64,000 nucleotides of DNA, taken from NCBI GenBank assembly GCA_946965045.2, contig OX337231.1, positions 1,488,001 through 1,552,000 on the forward strand, given 5' to 3'. The stretch comes from Epithemia pelagica. Its lineage: Eukaryota; Bacillariophyta; Bacillariophyceae; Surirellales; Surirellaceae. How positions within the stretch are numbered: the stretch's first letter is position 1; the number at the start of each line of letters is the position of its first letter. The translations under genes and the position numbers were made by a program. Below the pieces are notes generated by a model that made no database searches, was not told where the DNA came from, and saw only the letters and a program-made list of their open reading frames with translations. Positions 49,371 to 59,815 of the stretch are shown one piece after another.

Positions 49371-51971
49371 ATATATCCATCTTCAGATCTAAGCCCCCAT
49401 ATAGCACAAAATAAAGGCTTCTTGCCGATAAGCCCTATGTCACAGTACGATAATTAGTAGAGGAGACTTGTCCACTCACTTTCACCTCCCACCAACACAC
49501 ACACCAACAACCGACACAACACAGAAGCAAGAGAGCACAACCCACAACCCACACAACATGAACAACATCACAGAGTGATCCAGTCTTTCGGCTTGCACGA
49601 CCTATTTTTGGCGTTCACAACAGAATCACATCGTCGCGCGGCGTTGTCTGTATGGAAAATAAGAGTGAAAGCCGGTGGACCGTCCATGTGCCACTCACCG
49701 ACAAACGCAAGCTAACGCCTCTGAAAAATTTTGTGACCGGAAGCAGCAAGAAGTGTGCGTTCAACAAGAGAATGCTCCAGGGGATCGAGGCATCCATCTA
49801 GGTAGAACTCCCTGACGCACAGAAGAACAACCATGACAACTATGAATGAAACCTTTGCGACTCATCACCACCATCGAACTCGAATGGTGGTGGTGGAAAA
49901 TGTCACAAAGCCAAGCACTCCTGGAGACTTGTTGGTGTCCCGACACCAACGAGGGGCGTTGTTTACGGCTCGTGTCGCCAAACAGTCACAACCAACAACA
50001 ACCACAACAACAACCAACACGACAACGACCACCATGCCCAACCCAGCCACTACCTTTCAACCCGTCGAGCCGGAAGGAGTGGACGACGATGACTTTGCGT
50101 TGGAAGACTTGGAAGAAGCCAGTCAAATGCATGTAGACTCCTTTGATGAACATGAACTGAATTACCATGACGAGTACGAAGATCACAACGAAGAGAACAA
50201 CACTAATATTCGAATTACGGTAAGCACCGGGGATGACAAGGTGCAAGTTGTCTCGGATAGTAGTGAGAGAAATGAAAATGACTACCACGACGACGATGAG
50301 GAGCAATATCACGAGGAGAGTCCTAGCCATACGGTGGACCCGGATCTGTCTTATGGATCGCGAACTGGGATGGAGACTCCTCCAGTTCCTCAACGTCCAA
50401 CCATGGTACAATCGCAAAGTCCAGTGCTTTCCGAATCGGGAGGTTCGTCCGCCTTTACCCCCACCAAAGCACATAGTTTGTCACCCTATACACGCGTCCC
50501 CGTTCCAGCTGGAACAGGAGGAGGAGGACGCATTGGACCACCACCCAGTCCTCCCTCTCCCAGTGCTCGAATTGTGCAACAAATGGCCACCGCCGGTACT
50601 GCGGGAGAAACCATCCTTACCCCTGTAGCAACCAAGCCTCCTCGACCTGGAGTCGCCCAAAGTACCACAAGTAATCCTTCGACTCAACCACCACACACCA
50701 CCATCATGTCCACTACCACCACACCCCCTGGAATCCCCAAAGCTCGAATTACTGTTCAAACATCAACCCCTCGCTATACAAGGAATCCACCCCCAGTATC
50801 TCCTTCCTCTTCCACACGACCGATTGCAGCCACTCCGGTAGCATCGAATCTCGGCGAACTCTTGGGAGCTTCAGTGGCGCAACTCGGCAAGGGTCATCAT
50901 CATCATCATCCTCCGCCCACCTTGGACGACACTCCTGTCGTTTCCAATAGTCGCAAAGCGTTGGTAACGCCGGATTCCTCTCCGGCGCGAGATACTTCGT
51001 TAGTAGACAATGAACAGCATGAAACCGATTCGGATTGGTCCAAATCGGCCGTGGATCAAATGACCAACGCGGTCGACGCTTTGGCCCGGATTGGACATTC
51101 CTTTCTTCAAGGACCCGTGCCTGCCAACCATCCTGCTCCGGCCTCTCAACAATCATTGTCGACGCCAGGGCATGCCCCCGAACCATTACAAGAGTCCACG
51201 CAGCCGTCCCCAACGCCCCTTCATCCTCCCACGATACAGCATCCACAAGGACATTTCCATCCTCCCTTGCATCAGTACACACCCGCACTCCACCCGAATC
51301 CGTCCACAGATGCAGCACCCGGACAGGCGCCCTTGCAGTCCCATCCGAACAACCACAACAGCAGCAACAACAACAACATGTCGGCACTTCCCCCTCGAGG
51401 TCCGCCGTCTCAAACGGGTATGGTTGGTCAACCTGTGATGGGAGGACCACCCGTTCCTCCTCAACGTCCTCCTCCGGAAGGTAGTGCTACCGAAAGTGCC
51501 TTGTCCGATGCCCTGGATAAAATGAATTTGGATGACCGATCCAGTGAACTGGAGGATCAGCAATCCTCGGGTCCTCAAAACGGTTTTTTGCTACAGTCGT
51601 CCTTGTTGCAAAACAGCGCCTTTCAGCAGCAACAGCAACATCTTCACCCTTCCATTCAACAACAACAACAACAACAACAACCGGGCGATGGAGATACCCG
51701 ATCCGCCTACGGTCTCAGTCAGTCGCAAACCGGAACGGAACACATTTCCAATCAACGATTGCCACGACCGACTTCGGCACAGATTGCCGCGAGCTATGGA
51801 TCACGGGGACCCGCCGAATCGAACAAGAACAAGTCTGCCCAGCACTACAAAAAGCCAGGAAAAGGTCAAGACATTACGCCCATGATGAGGATGCGGAACA
51901 AGGACCTAGTAACCAATGATCATCAAAGTGTCAATTCCAACGACGTGATATCACGAAGTCAGAGCCTCGTT
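49371..51971 (+). repeat. 2.6-kb direct repeat, copy 2
   Basis: Same block as 41063-43667, here continuous with the remainder of the host gene, so this is the original context or an intact duplicate. Distance between copies is about 8.31 kb. Confidence 0.93.
49652..49801 (+). CDS. 49-codon upstream ORF in the leader of the duplicated gene (copy 2)
   Basis: Twin of 41342-41491, base for base as far as I can read, 31 bp before the main ATG and in another frame. A 6-codon upstream ORF is at 49558-49578. Confidence 0.3.
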   Translation: MENKSESRWTVHVPLTDKRKLTPLKNFVTGSSKKCAFNKRMLQGIEASI

Positions 51972-53126
51972 TCGCAGAGTGTTCAATCCCAGAGTATTCA
52001 ATCGCACAGCGTGCAATCGTACAAAAGTGCAGCCTCGCAAATGACAGAAGAAGAGTTCCATGCCATGAAGCAACGCAAGTGGCGAGAAAAAAAGAAACTC
52101 GCGGATGAAACACGTGCTCGCGAAAAAGAGCGATTGGAGGGGACACGCAAAAAGAAGAGCAGGGGCCGAGCAAAGCGAAAAAGACTCGACGTGGAAGGTA
52201 TCACCAATCTTGGCGCCTGCCAGTCAGGGCTGCAGAATATATTGAGCAATATCCTGGAGGGATCCTGTGGCCAAATGGAAGAAGATGGATCAGACTCTGA
52301 AGATGACGAAGAAAGTACCATTGGAGAGAGCACCCAGGCCTCAGAAGACTACACTCGTGGTTCCTCCATCCAATCATCCCGAAATCCTCCGGACAGTCCA
52401 TCTCGAATGTCGTCGAAAATATCGAATGCGTATACCGAAGAGGAGTCGTTAGAACAACAAGACGCAACAACGGATGGTGGCACGATTACGACGGACGGAA
52501 GCAGGACGGAGGATTCGGGCGGAAATGACAACCACTCGGAAGACCAGCAAAGTGTCCCACACCACAAGATCGACATGGAAAAGTTCAAGGACAAGGCATT
52601 TATCAAGAAATTCACTTCGGATATTTCGTCAAAAGGGATACGTTTCTTTTACCACAAGGCAAACAACGGTACTTTGGCAAACCCAGCTCGTGTAATGGTA
52701 CGGCTGAACCTTGGGCGTCAAGACTCGAATGGCAAGTTCAGTGAACCTCATTTGATGGTCAGCTCGGAAGGGGGCGAATTTGAGTTGATATTTGATATTT
52801 TCGACATTCGAAGTCTCGAAAAGGCGTCGGCCATGAAGTTAAAGGCTTACCCGCTTTCTCTTCCGGGCAACAGTATATTAATTCGTCTGAGCGAGGGTGA
52901 TCATGTACTGGAAGCTCCAGATGAAGAAGCAGCAGCCCGATTTGTGCATGGGATGCGCTGGTTGATTGCACGCCTCTCCTTCAATCTGATTATCGGGAAT
53001 GCTTCGGTAAGCTGTGAATTGCTCGAATCCGTCGAAGCGCCGCCTGACGAAATGCAAGAAGAACGAGCGATGAACGATGTGTCCAATTTTTTGGCCGACA
53101 AGACAACGCAGTTTGTCTCCATTTAG
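49833..53126 (+). CDS. large low-complexity protein with a C-terminal PH-like domain (intact copy)
   Basis: A 1097-aa intronless frame from the ATG at 49833 (ACCATGACA context). Residues 1 to about 715 are disordered: His, Thr, Pro and Gln runs, acidic patches, and microsatellite-like CAA/CAT codon runs. Residues about 740-790 are a basic helical segment (EEEFHAMKQRKWREKK, then KKKSRGRAKRKR), possibly a nuclear signal. The C-terminal about 190 residues look folded: FIKKFTSDISSKGIRFFYH, HLMVSSEGGEFELIF, DIRSLEKASA and ARFVHGMRWLIARLSFNL. These suggest strands capped by a long helix, as in PH-like domains of diatom proteins. No enzyme signature is seen. Its 5' half is duplicated upstream and fused to a copia remnant. 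Confidence 0.78.
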   Translation: MTTMNETFATHHHHRTRMVVVENVTKPSTPGDLLVSRHQRGALFTARVAKQSQPTTTTTTTNTTTTTMPNPATTFQPVEPEGVDDDDFALEDLEEASQMHVDSFDEHELNYHDEYEDHNEENNTNIRITVSTGDDKVQVVSDSSERNENDYHDDDEEQYHEESPSHTVDPDLSYGSRTGMETPPVPQRPTMVQSQSPVLSESGGSSAFTPTKAHSLSPYTRVPVPAGTGGGGRIGPPPSPPSPSARIVQQMATAGTAGETILTPVATKPPRPGVAQSTTSNPSTQPPHTTIMSTTTTPPGIPKARITVQTSTPRYTRNPPPVSPSSSTRPIAATPVASNLGELLGASVAQLGKGHHHHHPPPTLDDTPVVSNSRKALVTPDSSPARDTSLVDNEQHETDSDWSKSAVDQMTNAVDALARIGHSFLQGPVPANHPAPASQQSLSTPGHAPEPLQESTQPSPTPLHPPTIQHPQGHFHPPLHQYTPALHPNPSTDAAPGQAPLQSHPNNHNSSNNNNMSALPPRGPPSQTGMVGQPVMGGPPVPPQRPPPEGSATESALSDALDKMNLDDRSSELEDQQSSGPQNGFLLQSSLLQNSAFQQQQQHLHPSIQQQQQQQQPGDGDTRSAYGLSQSQTGTEHISNQRLPRPTSAQIAASYGSRGPAESNKNKSAQHYKKPGKGQDITPMMRMRNKDLVTNDHQSVNSNDVISRSQSLVSQSVQSQSIQSHSVQSYKSAASQMTEEEFHAMKQRKWREKKKLADETRAREKERLEGTRKKKSRGRAKRKRLDVEGITNLGACQSGLQNILSNILEGSCGQMEEDGSDSEDDEESTIGESTQASEDYTRGSSIQSSRNPPDSPSRMSSKISNAYTEEESLEQQDATTDGGTITTDGSRTEDSGGNDNHSEDQQSVPHHKIDMEKFKDKAFIKKFTSDISSKGIRFFYHKANNGTLANPARVMVRLNLGRQDSNGKFSEPHLMVSSEGGEFELIFDIFDIRSLEKASAMKLKAYPLSLPGNSILIRLSEGDHVLEAPDEEAAARFVHGMRWLIARLSFNLIIGNASVSCELLESVEAPPDEMQEERAMNDVSNFLADKTTQFVSI

Positions 53127-53389
53127 GGAAGGAATGCATAACCAAATAGAACTTAAAATCAATGGAAACAAATGACTAGTACCTTAAAGTAGAGCGGTGA
53201 ACCAGATTACAGACGATCGGGTCAAGTCACCGATGCAAAGCCAAATGGAAATACTCTGCAAGCTGTCGTTCAAGTGAGGCATCAAGTTCGACCGATATTT
53301 TCGTTATGAAACCTTTGTTATCGTTAGCAGCTACCCAGAGTATGGTTAACTCAAACTTCTCTCTCCGAAGAAGCTTGCATGCCTTTCCC

Positions 53390-55535
53390 CTACAGTAAAT
53401 CAAGCCACTGCTGTGGCATCATGTCATCGGGAATACCAATTGGATGCCGGAATGCATTGGACATGAATACATCGCTTTGATAGGGTTTGGCAAAGTAGTG
53501 GATCGAGGATCGAGGGTAGTTGTACAAGAATCGAGGCACCTCGTTTTCATGCCATGGTAAGCGTTGTTCGGAAGGATGTTGGGTGATTCGAACTAGATAC
53601 GTCGCCTCCCTGTCTTCGTCCTCTTCTTCCTCCTCGTCGCCTTCTTCCTGATATAGCACAGCGCAGGGCCAATAATTCAACTGCATCTTCTCCCGTTCAC
53701 TGTCTAGGCGGAAGAAGGATCCATCATCACCATACGTTTGAATGAGCTCATCGTCTGACAGTTCATCAAAGTCAACCTCCTCTTCGTCGACAAAAACTTC
53801 ATGATCATCAAGTTCGGTCGGCCAGTACAAGCAGCCGGTAAAAATGTAGGGGTGGTCCGATTCTTCCCCACGTACAGAGTTGGAAACTAAATGCTCCAAG
53901 GGTTCATTGGGGGCTTGGTTGTTTGCTTCAGCGATAGAAAAGTAAAAGTCTTCTTCATCCGGTCTTTCAGGTTCCCATTCTTCAACATGTTCCTCCCATG
54001 CTTTCTCCCAGTCCTCTCCGTAGTCAATAAAAACTTCGTCTCCCGGGTTAATATCACGCAAGGCCACAATCTCCATGGCCAAAAGACGGTCGAGATTGGG
54101 TGCCATATCCTCCAACGAAGCTTTGAGAGAAACCTCAGTGCGTGGATCCCAATCCGGACTGGCCCATCGGATGGCTGCATTGGGTCCTTCTTCACCACAT
54201 TCCTTTGTCCGTGTACTGCAATGATTGACGAGGATAGCATTGGAGGTTGGACAAAGCATGAGGGAACTGTGACGATGGGAAAAGCAATAGTTGGTTAACA
54301 ATTGCTGTTGAGAATCAGAAACTTCCTGTTCTTCCATATCTTCAATTAAATAGAGTACAGACTTGTCCATAATGTGCAACAAAGGGACGGGTACAACAAT
54401 TTCACCCGCTTTCATACGGTGTTGAGCAATCCCTCCTTGACCAGCTTGTGGAAGTGTACTAGGACCAGGAATCAAGTTTTCGATACACAAACCATTTTCT
54501 CTGACCCATTCTGCGGAACGCTGAGTGGTTCCAAACTGTCGCGCGAGATTTTGCTTGAGTTTGTGCCGGTCGCTGGACATGGCAGTTTTGAGCTCACTCG
54601 TGTTGGTGGGAAGCAACGAACGGGCATGGGAAGTGAGACTTTCGTAGCGATCTCCCTCAAATGGCAGGGGAGATCCGTCGGGGATTGAATCCACATCATA
54701 ACCATGCCGAGAAAGCAGTTTGTTCCAAACGGTGAGAGTAGCCTGGGAGGCGGCTTCGAAATCCTCACGCATCGGAATGAACTGAGCCCATTCTGGGTAC
54801 CACAATGAAGCTTGACTCGGATTTTCCAGATCCTGACGAGAACAATAGCCATAACTAAGAAAAATCTCGCTTCCAGCAGGTAGCGCTTCTCGGGTGTAAA
54901 AGATGCGACCCCGGTGATAACTGTAGGCTCCAGCTCCTGGGTCTTCGAAGCGATTCATGAGGGAATCGTCGTACACATCGTTCGGGGGAGACGGAAAATA
55001 CATATCAAGAGATCCCAGCACACAGTTGTGATTCGGCAAGGCTCCAAATGTGATTTGAAAGTCAACCACCTCATTGGCTTCATACCTGGAGGTTTGTGGA
55101 ACTCCTCGTCCCCACCAGTAGTGCCCAAACACATTGTTCCACTGATCGTATCTCTCATCGAATCCATAGCCAGAGTCAACCACTGGAATCGAGGGTCCAT
55201 CTGGAGTACCCTCTGGTCCCGACAAGATGGCCTCTCCTTCTCCAATATCACGGCTGGTGTAAACACCAAACCCAGCATTACCGTGAAGTGACGATGGTGC
55301 GATGAAAATGGAGCCTGTAAAAATATATGACAGGGAATGAATGAGATCAAATGGAGACTACAAGAGGAACCGATGGCATGATCAAGGTCAATCTCCGAAT
55401 GACAAGGTCTGGGTCGGCAACGACGGATGTAGAAGGGATCTTACATTGTTTCTCGGTACCCCCGTCGCCGTCTTGTGCAGCTGCCAAAGACAAGGCGGGC
55501 AACCACAAAAAATGGCCCACGATAGAATATCTCAT
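53390..55535 (-). CDS. tandem SET-domain protein with signal peptide
   Basis: Two exons, 55535-55445 and 55314-53390, with a 130-bp GT-AG intron (55315-55444); 671 aa. Exon 1 gives a signal peptide (MRYSIVGHFLWLPALSLAAAQ). The first SET-like unit (about 33-150) has GNAGFGVYTSRDIGEGEAI, then ALPNHNC and AGSEIFLSYGYCSR. The second (about 275-430) has ENGLCIENL...GQGGIAQHRMKAGEIVV, then AILVNHCS and RDINPGDEVFIDYGEDW. The N-H and Y-G pairs are the SAM/active-site motifs of SET methyltransferases. A Glu/Asp-rich C-terminal region (about 430-671) follows. Protein-lysine methylation is the family activity; a signal peptide implies action in the secretory pathway, plastid or outside the cell rather than on histones. 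Strictly, the pre-SET parts are weak, so activity is unproven. Confidence 0.8.
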
Positions 55536-55689
55536 TGTTGTCGTTCACCAAAGAGTTTGTTGGGAAGAGTCAATCGATTTATGGAACATCAATAATTGTT
55601 CAGTGTCGGCGACAGACAACAAGTTTGATAGAACTGTGGTCTCGGAAGGAGCCAAAGATGGCTCGGCATTGGACCCCGAGGAAGATAGA

Positions 55690-56027
55690 AGATACCCCCT
55701 ACCCCCTAGCGGAAGGGTGAGTCCTGCTCGTGAATGGGTAAGGGTGCAATCTGATACTCACCCCCAAGGCGCGACTTCGCTCAGCCGTCTTTGACAAAAA
55801 CTCTCATCCTTATCACTGCATCCACCACGGTGGGTGGAGGTGCAACCCTCTACCATGTCATCGTCGAAGTCTTCTTCATCGCACAAGCGTCACCGTCGGT
55901 CCCAACACCAGGTTAGAGAGCATTTCGCCGACCCCGTGCCCAAGGACACGTCCATTACTGCATGAGAATTCACCCTGAATCACGATCAACCTGGACTCAC
56001 CCTTCCGCTAGGGGGTAAGATACCCCC
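55690..56027. mobile_element. short Mutator-like MITE with 10-bp target duplication
   Basis: The element is 55700-56017 (318 bp). Its ends TACCCCCTAGCGGAAGGGTG and the complement at 55998-56017 are perfect inverted repeats of about 25 bp. AGATACCCCC flanks both sides (55690-55699, 56018-56027). It carries ACTCACCCCCAAGGCGCGA and GCATCCACCACGGTG, words shared with the terminal repeats of 59826-61627. No coding capacity. It lies about 165 bp upstream of the SET gene start. Confidence 0.85.
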
Positions 56028-57231
56028 ATGATTGGTCCCGTAAAACGGATAGTTTTTCCCAGCGTCTTCTGTCTGTTAATTAATGAAAGTGAAATAACAC
56101 TCCGAAATAAACAATGCTCGGTAGTATACTTGTCCGCACAAGATGGCGGGAAAGAAAATTTCAAATTTTAAATTTGGTCTTGGTGTGATGGGATCACTTA
56201 CGTCATTTTCGACCGGTACTACGAACTTCGGACACTGCAACTTCCGGTAACTACCCGTGAGTCCCATATCCGCTAGCAATACCCAGAGGACAAGACCAAG
56301 AACTTCTTCGACAAAGGATCGATATTAATACAAAACACGTATTATGAAACCATAGAGTATGGTTTCCCATTCTCTAGTATGGAACAAACGGGAATGTCGT
56401 GAGGGATGTCGTTTGATGTCGTGAGGGATGTCGTGAGGGATGTCGTTTGATGTCGTTTTATGTTGTTTGATGTCGTTTGATGTCGTTTCGGGCTCGCGCG
56501 GAAACATGGTTTGGGTCAAAATCAAGCGGTGCTCATTCAGTTGATTCAGCGATGGGCCTAGTGTCAATCAGTCGCGTGTTTTCTGTTGAAGAATACCAAC
56601 TGCTAGAGAGTAGAGCTTCTTTTGGCGATATAACAACAAACGACATCAAACGACATCAAACGACATCAAACGACATCAAACGACATCAAACGACATCAAA
56701 AGACATCTACAATGTCCCCCGACATCCGTGACTCGGGATGCATGCCTCATATCGAAAGAATCTGCATCTAATATGATCATATCAGAGCTATTGGTGTGTG
56801 ATAACGCAATATGAAAACGGTTGTTTTATCGTGACGATACTCTGAGAAGTAGAAAGATTTCGTACGTTTTGAGTCCATTACCGGAAGTTGCAGGCAAAGA
56901 CTGTAGACAGCCAACGTGTTACTCTTCGATCTCACTTGAACCTAACAACAACACACAGAATCAGACAACAAACAGACAAAGACCAAAGGGGTGTAACGTG
57001 TAACGTAAAGGTACAATATCATACACTATAATTAGGCGTGGTTGTTCGGGGATCGGGGATGCTTATGGAAAGGTTCTCGCTTCTCGCCCACGCAACTGCA
57101 CACCGAAATTTCTCTGCCTTTTGAGTCGGAGAATAGTAGAACAGCGTTAACGTGGCTTCTTCTTCTCTCTCTTGGATTTCGAGCAAAACCCAAACAACGT
57201 GTCGCTCGTCGAACTGGGTTATTCGTTGACC
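56018..57231. other. intergenic region with minisatellite foldback
   Basis: About 1.2 kb between the MITE and the small diatom-family gene. The only feature is the inverted decamer arrays at 56393-56727; 56760-57231 presumably holds the promoter of the next gene. Confidence 0.45.
56393..56727. repeat. inverted arrays of a 10-bp minisatellite (foldback)
   Basis: The right arm has six exact tandem copies of CGACATCAAA (56641-56700) with degenerate copies on either side. The left arm (56393-56488) has the inverse word TGATGTCGTTT mixed with GAGGGATGTCGT variants. A 140-bp non-repetitive loop separates them, so the arms can pair into a long hairpin. Confidence 0.85.
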
Positions 57232-57849
57232 ATGAGCTCCCCACCCAACTCCTCATGTCAAGACGCTCAAATTAGAAGCAGACTGTTGAATAGACTAGGA
57301 ATTTACGATGCTCCAAGCACATTGCATCAAGCGCAGCCGATGACGGCGGCACAGCATCGCCGTTTGCGTATCCTTCGTGGTATGGGTGTAGGGTACAATA
57401 TGAGTTTTTCGCCTCCCGATGGAAGCGCCACACGACCGCTTCTGGATGGCGTCAAGCCCTTCCAAGAACCTTTAAAAACTGATAGCAGCATTGTCAGAAC
57501 AAAGATAAAGAAGGAGACGCGTATCGCATTTCAAGACGAGGTCGAGGTGATTCCTATACCGACTCGCCACGAGTACAGCGATCGGATCAAGTCGCGGATA
57601 TGGTCCAATCGCCACGAACTGCAAGAGAATGCCGAACGCAATGCCCTCGAATTTGCTTCAGAAGGTTGGAACTGGAGAAGTGTTACCGAGGATGATGGAA
57701 TGTACATTTGCAGTCAATCTGGCGAGCTTGTTCATCCCATACATTTGCAACACTTGGTTTCTCAAAATCAACCCCCAGAACCAGAACCGACGTCCAATTT
57801 CCCTGATCAACCCTCACTGGAAAGAGGATCTCCTGTTCACATTCATTGA
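57232..57849 (+). CDS. small conserved diatom-type protein of unknown function
   Basis: 205 aa from the ATG at 57232 (ACCATGAGC); the frame continues open upstream to 57172 without extra conserved sequence. The informative part is about 108-180: IAFQDEVEVIPIPTRHEYSDRI, then SRIWSNRHELQENAERNALEF, EGWNWRSVTEDDGMY and GELVHPIHL. This VxVxxIPxRxEYSxRI / RNxxEFxxEGWxWR / HPxH pattern recurs in many diatom proteins and in few other lineages; its function is unknown. The N-terminal 100 residues are disordered. This gene is one of the better clues to the organism. Confidence 0.75.
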   Translation: MSSPPNSSCQDAQIRSRLLNRLGIYDAPSTLHQAQPMTAAQHRRLRILRGMGVGYNMSFSPPDGSATRPLLDGVKPFQEPLKTDSSIVRTKIKKETRIAFQDEVEVIPIPTRHEYSDRIKSRIWSNRHELQENAERNALEFASEGWNWRSVTEDDGMYICSQSGELVHPIHLQHLVSQNQPPEPEPTSNFPDQPSLERGSPVHIH

Positions 57850-58228
57850 CAACATTACTGAAACAATTACCGGAGGTCACTCCCTACTTGTAGATAGACT
57901 GGCCGACTCGAAGCAACAAGCAACTCCCTTCATCAGAGCAAGCCTTAAGATGTACAACAATATGTATTGCATATCATACTGAACAAAGAATGCCAAAGCC
58001 ATTGTAACGAATACGTACGGTTGTAAGCATTGAAACACTAAGCAACTTGATCTTTCTTCTTAGTTTAATGTGAATTTGATTACCAAATGCTGCGAATACG
58101 TCATCTAGTCACAAGAGAAATGAAACCATTGTCAACGTAGTGGAGACCACCAACCTTTCAAATGAGAGAGGACAATCGAAACATGACGCAATTTTGCGTT
58201 GGATCCCCAAATCCAAACTGGCCAAAGC
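57850..58228. other. convergent 3' intergenic region
   Basis: 379 bp between the stops of the small diatom-family gene and the NFACT-R gene. No repeat or gene seen. Confidence 0.45.
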
Positions 58229-59751
58229 CTACTCCTCCGAGGAGCCTTTTCTTTTCCGTTTCTGCTGTGACCTTTGTCGTTTCTTCGCTTGTTCCTGCTT
58301 TGCGGTTTCTTTTGTTCGGCGGCGGTGTTTGGCCTTGTCATTGAATCGATACGTATCGATTTGACCCGATTCTTCTCGCGCCAACACCAACTCCTCGTCG
58401 ACTTGGCTTGGATACCCAGTGTACACCTTGTTCTCCTCTCGCGTCTTGACAGCTCCCAAGGGTGCACCGCGAGGTTTCAGTAAATGTTTGGGTTCCGCGG
58501 ATGTGACATCAAAACTCCGTTCCGCTCTTGCATCACTATAAAACACGGCCAAGTCAGCAGCGTACTGGATGCACTCATCGGTTACAGGAGGACTGCCTCG
58601 ACGTTGCTGGATCAAGACGTGGGCGCCAGGACATCCACGGGCACTATCCAGTTGAAAAATGAAGAATCCAATTTCAACCATTAGAAATCAAAAGAGAATC
58701 AAACGCCGTCCATGCTGCTGTGAGGGACTTACTGCATCCATATATCGTCACCACGAGCAACATTGAAAGTGAGGTGTTCATTTCCTCGGCGGTTTCGACC
58801 AACAAGGACGATGCACCCCCCTGGTGACATGAGTTTGCGAATGTTGGATGCGGGAGTTCCCATGGCTGCTTTTCTCTTTCGATCCGACGAAGACGACTGT
58901 TTCTGGGACGACGAAGAAACACCCCCGTCTTCTGGAGGCGGTGAGAAACCCGTTCTTCTTGAGCTTTGTATCAGTCGTCTCTGAAGTAACCGAAACATTG
59001 GTTCATCCACAGTCTCATACTCTGAAACGCACGCTTTCATATCACGTTCGACTTCCTCCAAGGCCGCAAGAGACTCGAGCGTTCCTATCAAAAGATCCTT
59101 GACGACGGCAGATCCCCGTTTCAGCTTCCTCACTCGCTGAAAGAGTGCATCAGCTTCTTCTGACGCTGATACATACGAGTCGTCGAGAGTCAATTCTATC
59201 TCTTGACCATCATTTTCCCAATCCTGCACCGTGGCACTTTTGACCCCTGGTGAAAACAAGTACATGTTACTTGTAATTAGCTGCGCCCGACGAGTCGTAC
59301 CTTCCACTTCCTCAGCTTTCTTGACTTCATTGGAGAGCGAATCTCTCTTTCTAACAGCTGCCTTTGCTGCTTTTGTGAGAGACTTATACCATTCTTTGTA
59401 TTCGTCAAGCAACGGGTTTCCAGATTCGACATTAACAACATCACCTCCAATTTCGAGGGCGTCGTCATCATTTGTTCCCAGTTCTTCCCAGGAATCGCCG
59501 GTTGGGTTCTCATAAGCCTCCGAGTTCAAATCATCACCAAGGTTTGAAGTTGGTGAACTCAACAGTGCAAATCGACTTGAAAGATCCGAAAGCGACGAAC
59601 GAAAATGGACGCTATTGTTCCTTCGTAGAGTCCGGTATCCTCTAGTCCATCTCAGCGATCCTCTCGCAAGGAATGTCAGACCGATGATGGGCGTTGGCCT
59701 AAATATGACAAGAAAACATTGCAAACAAACCAATTCTATCCGGTGGTGCAT
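58229..59751 (-). CDS. NFACT-R (RqcH/NEMF/FbpA-type) domain protein, likely organellar, 5' end unresolved
   Basis: Two exons are certain: an upstream exon ending at 58733 and 58643-58229, with an 89-bp intron (58644-58732). The splice rebuilds DDIWMHARGCPGAHV, the core NFACT-R motif. Before it come a coiled middle part (TTRRAQLITSNMYLFSPG, TLDDSYVSASEEADALFQRVRKLKRG) and GGCIVLVGRNRRGNEHLTF. After it come CIQYAADLAVFYSDARA, KPRGAPLGAV and a Lys/Arg-rich tail. NFACT proteins bind stalled 50S/60S-peptidyl-tRNA and, in RqcH/NEMF, add Ala or CAT tails. The N-terminal NFACT-N domain (about 200 aa) is not visible. I start provisionally at the ATG at 59751, but an acceptor at 59699 (TATTTAG) may mean a separate first exon. 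A Mutator-like element begins 65-75 bp upstream. Confidence 0.72.
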
Positions 59752-59815
59752 TTGAAATCCATTCGTCGACAGAGCTGTGGTTACCTCTCCTCGTTTCTGT
59801 TTTCCTTTGGTTTTG

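Noticed and set aside
41063-51971. The 2.6-kb direct repeats around copia DNA as giant LTRs
   Set aside because: They do not start TG or end CA, there is no matching target duplication outside them, and they contain a host promoter and coding sequence that continues past the right repeat. Duplication of a host locus fits better.
56641-56700. Repeat array as CRISPR
   Set aside because: The 10-bp units are directly joined with no spacers and the genome is eukaryotic; it is a minisatellite.
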